Source of the DNA: Gnetum montanum
Lineage: Eukaryota > Streptophyta > Gnetopsida > Gnetales > Gnetaceae
Assembly (NCBI GenBank): GCA_015680685.1
Contig: MNCI01029521.1
Span: forward strand, 265,493 to 329,492
DNA: 64,000 nucleotides
Direction: 5' to 3'
Numbering within the stretch: the first letter of the stretch is position 1; the number at the start of each line of letters is the position of its first letter. Shown piece after piece: positions 37,948 through 48,649 of this stretch. Under the pieces are notes generated by a model that worked only from the letters and a program-made list of their open reading frames with translations, searched no databases and was not told the DNA's origin. The translations under genes and the position numbers were made by a program.

Positions 37948-38369
37948 CTAGCTTAGATATATATATCAATTGGCTAAGATGATTTTAACCAAGTCTAACT
38001 ACTAGACGAGGTAACAAGATAATTAAAAACAAAATCACTCATCCCTTCTTTATTTCTCTTCCACTTACCCAATTTATTTTTACTCTCTTGGTCAAGTTTA
38101 TTCTGTCTTTGTTTTTTCATGTCATTTTTGAGAAATAAATCTCTCGCATAAATAATGCTAAAAAATCCTATGAATAAACAAATATAGAACAAACTTGATT
38201 GAGAGCGTAAAAATAAATTAGGTGAGTCATAGAGAAATAGAGGAGAGATGAGTAATTCCATTTTTAGTTATCTTATTACCTCATCTAATAGTCTAGCTTG
38301 GTTAAAATCATCTTAACTAATTGATAGAGAGAGAGAGAGAGAGAATATATATATATATATATAAGCTAG
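37948..38369. mobile_element. Fold-back MITE with long terminal inverted repeats
   Basis: The left arm (about 37948-38030) begins CTAGCTTAGATATA and contains TAAGATGATTTTAACCAAG. The right arm (about 38250-38369) is its reverse complement, with an added (GA)n(TA)n run at 38325-38362. The arms are about 80-110 bp and the whole is 422 bp, with no coding potential. A partial copy of the interior is at 60226-60340. The target duplication is unclear. Confidence 0.75.
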
Positions 38370-38798
38370 TAATCTAAATGCCACAACTAGTCCCATCCAT
38401 AGAATTCAACCAAGTTGTATGTGAATGCTCATGATTTATATGATTGGGCATAGGGGATACCTGCTACTCATCATTGCCATCGTTGCTGAGGATAGAGCCT
38501 ACTTTGGGGAGGATCCACTTGTATAACTATTATATCTTATACCTACCAAGAAATTCCATAACATCTTAAGCCTTCCAATTTTGATAAATGCTAATAAACA
38601 CTTCCCATATCATTCACACTATCCATTCTAATGACACAACACCATTGTCTATCTCATTCATTCCATCAACACCTCATATCCATTCATGGCATCATCTACA
38701 TTTCAAGACCCTTTCAACATGATTCATATCTTCCAGCCATCTCATGGAACTCAATTTTTCCTTGAAAAACCTTAAGAAAATTTGATTCTTTTCTAAGG

Positions 38799-38878
38799 TG
38801 ATATCGTAGAAACGATATTGCAAGCACCTACAATACTGCATCTATGATAGCATATTTACAATATCACACTTATAAATA
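38799..38878 (+). promoter_or_regulatory. Internal palindrome array and TATA box upstream of the element 4 aORF
   Basis: GATATCGTAGAAACGATATT is followed by related decayed words and then CACTTATAAATATT (TATA at 38870-38878). This is the layout of an E-family LTR promoter, yet it lies inside the element, about 520 bp before the aORF ATG at 39396. The palindrome type (GATATCG) is the one in this element's LTR at 54975-55065. The stretch 38880-39395 is the presumed leader and intron. Confidence 0.5.
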
Positions 38879-39395
38879 TTATATATAACATGGGGGAGTT
38901 AGAAAAAATTTTCATTTCTAATTTTCATAAGAGGAGAGTTATTGCTAATTTTTCTTTGCAACTAAGCACTTTGACACCCCATCTTCTAGTGCCCATAACT
39001 TGCACATTTCCCATTTTCATGATTTTCAAATCTACATGATCCCAGAGTGTTCATCTTGTCGTGGGAGGTGGTAGTGAGGAAAATCTGAGTTGATTTTTTT
39101 GAAATTACTAATGAACAAAAGGTATTATAAGGGTAACTTTAAGGGGACATATCAAGTATTCTTAAAGTAAATCACTCATGTTAAGGCAAAAAAAACTTTA
39201 ACAAGACTCCTAATTGATCATACCACTCATTTTATGCCATAGAAAAGTACTAATAGGGTTGTTCTTGAAAAATTTTGTAACTTTGCAATCATAATGAACT
39301 AAGAACTTAATAAAATTAAGGGAATGGGTAAGGTACCAAATTTTTTCTCATTTATGAGAATACTCTAGTAATTCCAAACCCTTGATTGATTGGAG

Positions 39396-40848
39396 ATGGC
39401 CCCAAAAAAAAGAAGCATAAGAGAAAATTTCATGACCAACAAGTAAAAGACTACGAGGTAGTGGAAGAGGACAAGTGAGCAAGCAAAACCCATAAGCAAA
39501 ACAAGGAGAGTAGGTGGCACAATCCTTCAATATTCATCAAGAAAACTCCTACCATGGAGAAATCTACTCAAGTAGAAGTAGATATTCCAAAAGTGCCCAT
39601 GTATGGACATCCACTCACACTATCACCTGAATGCCTTCAAGCTATTTAAGAAAATTTTTTCATGTCGATAATAATTATGTAACTTAACTTTGATCCATTT
39701 TTGGAATTTTCTTCAGAAGGTGTTAAGGCCCAACTTTAGTCATCTCATTTATGGGCTCTCTAACAACAAATGGGGAGTGATATTTAGGAGAAATACTCTA
39801 GTTTTGGCAAAATCAAGAAGCATATGCTACAGTAAAAATTGAAAGGATCTCTATGTCTTACTCAATTAAGGTAATTGCAAAGGTATTGAATGTGCCTAAT
39901 GAAGGGGAAAAGATGGCATATATATCAACAGGATTTGACATAAACACTAGGAAGCTAGGGTTGCAACAAGCATATGGCAAGGACAATAAGGAATATAGTG
40001 ATTTCATTGTAGAAGAAAAAATCTATTTCATAATTGGCACTTATCACCTATTTCCCACCAAGAGATTAAACCAAATCTCTAGATATGTAGCTAAAGGTAG
40101 TACAATATAAATGGGAAATTTCAATTCAAACATCACTCACCTCTACTTCATAGAAATCCAAAGGTTATTTTAGGAGAAGAAGCCAAGTAAGTTAACACTT
40201 CCATTTCCTTGCCTTAACTAGAAGTTATGCAAATGAGCTGGCATCCTAGGGTATATAAATGATGCATTAATGGAGGCACAAAATGCTTCATATGCCAAAA
40301 TGCTCTAACTAGTGCCTCCTAAAAAGGACCAACTAGAAGAACAACTAAGCACTAAGGAGACTACCCAAAACACAGAACAACAACAAAAACACCAAGAAGT
40401 TACACCACTATTGCCACAATATTATAGGCCTTTAATGAGTCATCTACATTAAATTTCAAAAACCATCAATTGGGGAAGTAGTGAAGATGTCAATTTATTC
40501 AAAGTAATTAATGACAAATATCATTGTAGGCCTAGTGGTCACAATAGATTTCTGAAAATACCACATCATTCCAAATGGTGTTTAAATCTGGAGAAAGATC
40601 ATGTAGCACCATGATGCAATAGGAGCCTTAGAAGTGATCACAACTCACATTAAATAATCCTTCAATGTACCTATTATGCCACCAACTAATTCTCCTAGAA
40701 CCAAAGATGCTCAAATGTTAGCTAGTACCTCTATGAATTCTACAAACCATATAGATGTGTTAGATAGACTATTGCAAATAGGATAGGTAATGACAAATAT
40801 TTTTGAAATTCCTAGTAATGTCATTGAAACACAATCTAAATTGATTAT
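39396..40848 (+). pseudogene. Element 4 aORF, N-terminal part
   Basis: The ATG at 39396 follows GATTGGAG and starts MAPK, as in element 3. A run of nine A at 39402 probably caused the early frameshift. The frame resumes with HPLTLSPECLQAI (about 39610) and the globular domain at 39853-40110 (VEEKIYFIIGTYHLFPTKRL). Later it carries TINWGSSEDVN and FEIPSNVIETQSKL up to 40848. There the reading is cut by element 3 and continues at 53543. Several stops and at least two frameshifts make it inactive. Confidence 0.75.
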
Positions 40849-41699
40849 TCATGAGTGGCAAGGTACCCCTATGTCCAATCATACAAATCACAAAGCATTC
40901 ATGTGTAATATGGTCGAATTCCATGGACTTTATCATTTTTGATGTACTAGTCCCTTAAGAAGTGAATCTAGCCTTAAGGTCAATTGTTGTCTTCCCAATT
41001 ACACTTATGAAATTTGTTGGTATGGTTAAGTGTAACTGAAGCATCCAATTTTTATCATTTTGTGTTTTATAGTTTAGTGCTTAAAATGTAGATAAATGGA
41101 ATTTGATTAACTAATATAAATGAACTAATTAACTAGCATTTAACTAATCCTAACATAAGCATCCAATCCCTCTTTCCATACACATCTTGAACCCACATGT
41201 CTGTTTTTGGATGACCAAGTACTATACTACTAGGCATACTAAGCAATAACACTACTGGGATTACCAAGCGAATACATGTTACGCTCGAAGTGGTCGTACT
41301 TATGTGTGTAGTCTATCTAGTTTAATTGCTTCATTAATGTAATAATTAGAAAAAATTTAATAACTAATGGAAAAAATTTAATAAATAATTAAAAACATTG
41401 AATGCATCATTGAAACAACTATTCTATCCAAAGTGCTGCAAGGTTTATCAAAAAGCCTGTATTTATTGTCGCACACACTATCATGCTTAGGTACAACAAT
41501 GCTTCAATAAAGATCTATATACTTAATGACTCTTGTTGTGGGCACTTGAGGAAAATTCTAATTCTCAAATGAAAAAAATTATGAGAGCTCTGCTGCAACT
41601 ACAATCTCTACTTGCCATAAATGTGGGTGCAAGTGCATATTTATAGCTAATTACAGCTACAAGGCCTCGTCAATGTAGCCAACCAAACATGACTCATNT
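40849..41699 (-). mobile_element. Element 3, 3' LTR
   Basis: The left edge TCATGAGTGG and right edge ACTCATN are decayed forms of the family termini. It shares the GAGTGGCAAGGTACCCCTA start, the GGGATTACCAAGCG word and the AAAGCCTGTATTTATTG block with other E LTRs. The TATA box on the minus strand is near 41638. U3 keeps one GGCCTCGTCAATG word. One N is at 41698. Confidence 0.75.
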
Positions 41700-41770
41700 T
41701 AAACACCATGACTTAACTCTTCAAAACTAGATAGCACATTCCTTGATGGTGTGAAGCTTCTTGGAGAGGA

Positions 41771-44626
41771 TCAGATAGTCCCAGGTAGTGGTGGTTCCTG
41801 AGACTCTAAGGAACCTTCATCAACTTCACGCACGAGTGATAATTGAGGTGGCTAAAAATGTTCTATTAATGCTATAACTTTAGGTAGAAGGTGAAAAGCA
41901 TCTAGTAATGCTTTCATTTTCTGCTCCTTACTCTTGGGATCATGCACCATCCATGCAACTTCCCCAATGTGGGTTGGAATATGCACATCCCAAGGACATG
42001 GGATTGCTAAAAATAACTCCTTTGCATTGATAAACTAGGTAGAAAACTATGTGCATTCAATGTTGAATTTCCTAACTATGTCTTTCAGCTCCTAGGAGTC
42101 ATTCATCTATTTGGTCAAGTTCTCAACGATTAATCATTGGTCTCTAAATCATGCTTTGAGAACTTCAAGTTCAACATTCGCAATCTTAAGCTTCTACTTG
42201 GCATCCTTATGGTGCTTGAACTTAGCCTCGTATAACAAACACAAGCTAGCCGCTTGATGTTCTAACTTTGACCATGGTTTTCCAATAGTTAGCATTGCCA
42301 AGTTTTCATATCAAAGATTGGCCAACTCTATATACTTTGCCATCTCTTCTATTTGTAGCTCCTTCAAGTGGATTTTTGCTTTGTTGTAGGTGTCGATCCC
42401 ATCCACAATCGACTATCATGTTTCTCTTCCTTTTTGGAGTTGCTAGAGGGCTTCATTCATCTTTAGCTTCACCATCTAGATGTGTTTCTTATTAAATTAT
42501 TTTTGCAAGCCAACCTAGTCCTTGTAGTGATTCTTCACTTTCTCTAATGTAAGGACCTCATTCTTCCAAGTGGTGATTTCAATGGCCAATTTCTAGTGCA
42601 AGGCATGCACTTCCTCCATTAACATATTGCAATTCTCTATGGTTAATCTCCTTAGTTCAATGTTCACCCCAGCAAGCTACTCCTACTGTTGATGAAGAAA
42701 TTCCTGCATTTGATCCTTTTAAGCATCAACATTTCGTAGGTGATAATTTTGTATGGTCAAGGCTTCATTCGCTTAGCACATCTATTCCAAGTCCTTCTGG
42801 ATTGAGTGCATTTCTACTTCAACTATGGACTAGTTGAAGATGGTCATAACTACCTCCTCCTTGGCCTTCTGGAATCTTTCTTGAAGTTGTTTGAAAGCTT
42901 CATCCCTTATTAATGCTAGGCTAAGGATTGCAAGATCCACAAGATGTGCACAAAGTTTGGCAACCTCCATGATCAAGCATTCGTTTCTTTCTTAGGACAT
43001 TTTAAGTTGCCCCTTCAAGATAATGCATATGTCCCTTGTGTTTAGTAGCTTCAACTAGGTCGTAGTGATGTTCTTTAGAAGATCAAAGATGTCTAGAGTT
43101 AGTTGCCTAGTTCCTACTAATTGTTATAACTTTTCATGTTTGGTTGCATCTAACTTCCCATTGGCCATGCCTATAGATGTCTACACATCTTGAAGCATAG
43201 ATATGCTTAGTACAGATGCCACAAGTGCATTCAATGCTTCTGGTATATGGTTAGCCACCACTTTATCTATTGTCTCCTACCCATGGTGCTGCATCACTAA
43301 GACAATTCCTCCTTCACCTTGCTCCAACTGGATTGAGAAAGTGGCAGCATTTCTAGAGATTTCTAGGAATAAATGGTGTTGTGATAACAACACTATCACC
43401 TTCCAAGTATTGGGATCTAACCTCACAAGTAGCTACATTCATTGGGTAGAGATGCTTGTACCACCCATCTCCATCTGACTAACTATTTGAGCCATCTCAT
43501 TAAGGTGACTCATTACTAGCTGATACACAAATGGATATGCTCCACTCATTTCTGCATGTTGCTCTTGTTTTCTCAAGAGCTATTCTTAGATTTTGCACAA
43601 ACGCTCAATGGCTATGTGGGCCTCCAGTGTTGTTTCTTGAGTGGGTTGTGGTGACAGTTGCTCCTCTTCTTGGGTTGTAGTTGGCATTTTATCTTTCATA
43701 ATTTCTAACCATGAGGCCAAGGAAGCATGCCTAAGGGTATCATTAAAATAGCAAACAATGCCTACCCTCTTATAGAGTTTCCAGATGAGGCATAGAAAGG
43801 GCAAGGTTTTTCTTCCACATTCATTCTCCTTGAAGCACTTTTCGATCTCTAAGTAGATCAATTGTAGAAGGTTAACAAGAAATTTCTCACTTAGAGTAGT
43901 ACATGCTCAAGTAGAAAAGGTGATTACCTTGCTTGGCCTCACTGTTGGATTGAGGTGATGGGTTGCAATCTTGAAGTAAATTTTCTTTGCTGGTGTGAGT
44001 GCACCATACTCCTTACGGTCAACCTCGTAGCATCATTGGGTCCACTCCCTCTTGGCCTCAGGATCACCTTTTATGAATAATTCAACCAACTATGTTCCTA
44101 TATCAGGCAACCCAAGTGCCTATGTAATAAATTATACTAAATAGATCACTTGAATGTCCTTAATTTGCACAATGAACCTTAGCCTTCAACTACTCTAGAA
44201 GAGATATATCTCTCCCATGTACCACTCTCCACTAGATGTGGTAACTGGCCACATGGAAGAGGCTTACAACTATGTCTTGACATCCTCTGGAGATTTCTCC
44301 AAAAATGGCCCAAAGCTAATCTCTTGAAGAACTGATCTTTGGGTCTCTTAAGTCTTAATGATGTCTATGTAGGCTTGAGTAAAAATGACCTCAAGCCTTG
44401 GCATGAGTCTAGGAACTTCTCCTCTTTGGGATTGTTCTGTTAGTGCTTCTTCTTCTAGAATCTATCAAATAGATTCCACTTTAGGCTCCTCATGAAGAGG
44501 TCCCATTGCATGGGTTGCTTCTGGTAATTCTTGGCCTTCTTCTTGTTGGCCCCTTCCAACTCTAGGCTACTTCTCCCATGGTTGTGAGGGTTCTCCTTCC
44601 TATGGATGTTTTTGTTTTGGTGCCAT
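41771..44626 (-). pseudogene. Element 3 aORF, 952 codons, decayed
   Basis: ATG at 44626 directly after GATTACAG, start MAPKQKHP. The stop at 41771-41773 is in the same phase (2856 nt, no net frameshift), with a few dozen internal stops. Recognisable parts are KTLPFLCLIWKLYKRVG (about 43800), a Gln/Thr/Pro-rich linker (43690-43590), AATFSIQLEQGEGGIVLVMQ (about 43330), a long coiled coil to about 42250, and a C-terminal part with SKEQKMKALLDAFHLLP and ESQEPPLPGTI at the end. The same parts in the same order occur in element 2. It is the most decayed of the long copies. Confidence 0.75.
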
Positions 44627-45090
44627 CTGTAATCACAATAAGACCATGGGTTAGCAATCATTGTGTAACCTTAAAGTAATTGAAATAACTTTATCTCTTA
44701 AGGATAGTTACACTTGGCTAAGTTGTGATTATGGTTGATTTAATTAATCCAATTATCATTTATTTATGTATTATCATTAATGAATAATCCCAAAGGTTGT
44801 TGAAATGGTTAACTATTGAAAAAGTTGATGTTTATATGTTGTTAAGATTATTAGCCCTTTGGGGGAGTTTGAAAAATTTCCAAAAAATTTCATCAATTTT
44901 TCATTAAAAACCTTAAGGTTTACGACCCCCATAATAAAGATCTTACCTTCAGTAAGCACAAGATCAAAAAATGGAGTAATTTGGACAAATGATTAGGAAG
45001 TTATAATCTTTGGAAGATTTTGCACTCTAAAAAATTACAAAAACTCCTTGTGTGTTATGAGCAATTTGTGAAAAATTCCAACATGCTCGA

Positions 45091-45205
45091 TGATATATAT
45101 AGCATGTACACACTATGTCAATGAGGCCTCATCAACATGGTCAACTATGTTGATGCGGCCTCATCGACATGATCAGCTACATCAACGAGGCCTCATCAAT
45201 ACAAC
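45091..45205 (-). promoter_or_regulatory. Internal GAGGCCTC palindrome array upstream of the element 3 aORF
   Basis: Three copies of a TYRATGAGGCCTCATCAA-like palindrome lie at 45115-45205, with a TATA-like GATATATATAGC at 45091-45102 on the aORF side. The same palindrome family fills U3 of this element's 5' LTR (53425-53530), but elements 2 and 4 use GATATCG palindromes instead. It stands about 480 bp before the aORF ATG. Confidence 0.5.
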
Positions 45206-45741
45206 CATTGACCGTCATTAACTTCTATTAACTTTGGTCAAACTTTCAAAATATAATGAATTTTTAGGTGAAATTGGGATCAAATGAAAGCTTAAAGGAT
45301 CAAGAACAATATGAAAACATGAGAAGAGAGTGTTGAAGCTCATAAGTTTGGAAAAATGGAGAAAAAATGATTTAGTGGATGAATGAAATAAAAGATTAAG
45401 GAGCACTAAGCAGAATACCCAATGGAATATGTGAAAGATAGGATTGTAGCGATGTCAAAGGTAAGGAACCTTAACTAACCAAGCTAAGAGCTATGCAAGT
45501 GGGTCCTCCCCATAGTAGGCTCATGCTCTTTTTACCCTTGCATAACCTCAACTAAAGAGTCCATGGGCCCCACATTTAATTAATGATCATGAAAAGTTAA
45601 GGACCAAGCCAAAAGAATCTACCCAAGAATCCCAACACATCAAACCAAGACATAGAGCATAAGATAGAATACCATAGTGAGGTGAGTTATGGCAGCATGG
45701 ATGGATGATAGAGAAGGTGGAATGGAGTTCCAAACTGAAGT

Positions 45742-47463
45742 TGAAACACCCTAAGAAATGCGGGGTCATCCTTGCTTCACCAGGCTCTTGTAGTCTGCAC
45801 AACACTATGGCAGTTCGTTGGGAGAAGAACGTTCTGGGTCCAGGTCGGTCAGTTCAGCAAATTTTCTACTTTGAGCATGGACAGGTTCTGTACTATCTTG
45901 CATACCCATCAGAGTAGCCTAAATAGCTGACAGCCTACTTAGAAATAGTGTGTAGAATCAGTGGCAGCATCCTAGAAGTGCAAGAAATAGTTTGGCAAGT
46001 TTTCTAAGTCACGAAGCCTGCTATGCTATGTAGCATAGCAAGCCTCAGAAGACAATGGTGGAACGAAGTGCTATGCTACACAATGTCACACAATGTAGCA
46101 TGGCAACAACTTCACTACCCACTCCCCTCCCAATTTTGAATTCTGCAGTGATGTCCCTTTCTGTCAGGAATCAACAGACCATGTCTGCTACTACGCTATG
46201 CTGAGCTACATGGCGTAGCAAGGCATAGCAATCCTACGGAAGAGACAGAAGGCAGTTCGAAAGGCAGAGTCAACAAAGTTCACAAAACTTGCATCGTAGG
46301 AGAATGGTTTGCAAATCAGTAAAGCTTTCATGACTAAGGCAAGTTTCTATGCTACGCAGCGTAGCATAGTGTAGCAAGCATGTGACATATAGCAAACATG
46401 TGACAAAGTGCTATGCTACGCCATGCAGGCTACATCATAAAGCATAGCAAGGCATACAGGTGGTTGTGCAACATCAATGCACTCCACCTAATCGGACCAT
46501 TGGCACACATCTCTAGATGCTGACGGCATGATTACGACATGGTAGGATTGCAATTATTGCATGGCAGGTTCGCATCGCAACGGTCTTGTAGGCCCAACGG
46601 TCATAGATGACTCGAGTGGCGCTAGTAAGACAACATAATCCTACGGCACATAGCATTCAAACTGCCACTTTTTTCTTACCTTTAGCACTATAAATATCCC
46701 AGCCAATAGCATGTAACAAGTCAGAAATTTTTGAGAAGTACCCGCAATTTGGAAAAATATGCAATTTTTAAAGTTGGCAATTTCAAAAGAGTTCGCATCT
46801 TTCTTGAAGCAAACAACTTCCAAGTAGTGGGAACTTTGAAATTCTGAAACAAAGATTTCCCCTTTCTTCGGCATTGTAATATCAAATTCATTTGTCTAAC
46901 ATTGTAAATAGTGAGTCTCTCTCGGCTGGCATAAGGTCCCTGTCTCCATTCTACCACCTTGGTAGAGCCCCGCATTGTTTGTACATGAAGTCTGCATCCA
47001 AGCGCATAGCTCTTTTTTTTTCAACACGCCTTGGTTACTCTTGAGACTTCTACACTCCGTCACGCTATGCAGCCGATTGTATCCACCTTGACCGAATGAA
47101 TTGTTAGCTTTGGAGTAGTGCATGTTTCTAACCATACTTTACTTTATCTCTCATTTACTATCTCATTTTCTTGCATTATTTTCTATCTTATTTACCTTTA
47201 AGAATTATTTCGAATTACTATTGCATTTTTACATTTTCTCCCCTGCTTCATTTATCCTTAAGCATTATCTTGCATTTCACATTATTTATGTTGCAAAAGG
47301 CTATATTGATGTTGATGTAAGTCCCTATCTAATTCACCAGACCATTCAAGGCACCCTGTATCTGCACGCATGCAACACAGCCCTCCCGTGGATGCAGGGT
47401 TGGAACTGTCAAGTCTGCCGACCCCCGACGTTCTTCCAACCACTGACATTTTCAGTCGCTATA
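45742..47463 (+). mobile_element. Solo LTR, family A, nested in element 3
   Basis: It starts TGAAACAC and ends TCGCTATA, 1722 bp, flanked by GAAGT (45737-45741) and GAGGT (47464-47468), a 5-bp duplication with one mismatch. U3 has many palindromes of the form TATGCTACG(CA)GCGTAGCATA (46020-46450). The TATA box is at 46688. The 3' block AAGTCCCTATCTAATTCACC matches the Tat 3' LTR at 10525-11962. Short ORFs inside are not genes. Confidence 0.85.
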
Positions 47464-48649
47464 GAGGTCATAAGAAGTCACTTATGGAATCTATGGTTAA
47501 AATGACCCATGAAGATCCATCCTCAATCTAGAGCAAAACCATCCACTTTCAGTGACTTTGCATTGCCACTCTAAGACCAATCCATCCACTTCAGACACCA
47601 GAGTGCTTCCACAAAACAACCACTATTTCATAAAGAGAGGAAAAGAGATGTAGGAAGTGAGAAAGATGGCCTTAGTTAGAGGAAGCCTTTAGGCATAGGC
47701 ACATGCTGGTTGAGTCCCATAACTAGTGCTTGTAGCCTATTTATTTATCCAAGAGTTGTGCTTTGAATTCCCATTGTGTGTGTGTGTGTGTGTGTTATCT
47801 TTTTTTTTTTTGAAATGGAAACCACACCATGCAAGGACTTATTCATGTTAAAGAGGTGTGCTTTGAATTCCCATCATTTTTTTTGAATGGATGGAAAAAA
47901 CACCATGCAATGATGTTATTTGACTTCCTATTATGGTTGGTGTTGAATGGTAAGAAGTTTATAAAAAAAACACTCAAGCACTCAAGCAAGTAGAAGAGTA
48001 CAAAGAGTATTAAGTCCCCTTGAAGTCACACCCTTTACAAACCTTTGAATCCTTCCTAATTCCAAAACTACCAAGGCCACCAATTGATTAAAAGTTTCTT
48101 TAATGGGAGGGATCACAAATTCCAGGACAAGGAAAACCATAGAGTTTGTTGGATGGGTGGATGACGTAGACTCATTACCTGTTCTATGAAAAATAAACCA
48201 TGTTAAAGTCATTAGTCATCAGAATTCAAAAATAGAAACTTGACATCAACAATCACACATTAAGGACAAACTATCATTAGTAAACAACAATAGTGGCACT
48301 ATGTCCTATGACAATAAAGCAATTTTTATTGGCAAAAATGAGAAAATATCACACTTAAATCCAACCAAAAAAAAGTAAAATATATAAGAAAGTGTAAAAT
48401 AATCAAGAAAGTTCAAAGGTACTAAAGAAGGTGTAAAATTATAAGAATTTGTAAAATAAATAATTTGTAAAAATCAAAAACATGAAAAAAAAGTAGAAAA
48501 ACTAAGAAACCAATTTGATGAATAGCATAGGTGGCCATCACCCCCAGGACTAAGTTGGAAGGAGGAGATCTAAAAAATAGAACATGGTTGTCCATCTAGT
48601 GAGGTAGTAGTTGCACTAGCCTGTCTTAGTTCTAGGAAAAACTTTACTT
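47464..48649 (-). other. Element 3 spacer
   Basis: Non-coding interior of element 3. Blocks such as AAGTCCCCTTGAAGTCACACC (about 48014) and CACCCCCAGGACTAA (about 48541) match element 2 at 25082 and 25470. A (TG)n microsatellite is at 47775-47795. The region 44627-45090 on the other side of the array is the leader of the aORF. Confidence 0.55.

Noticed and set aside
47122-47505. 127-codon hydrophobic ORF
   Set aside because: It lies inside the family A solo LTR in T-rich sequence and crosses the LTR edge.
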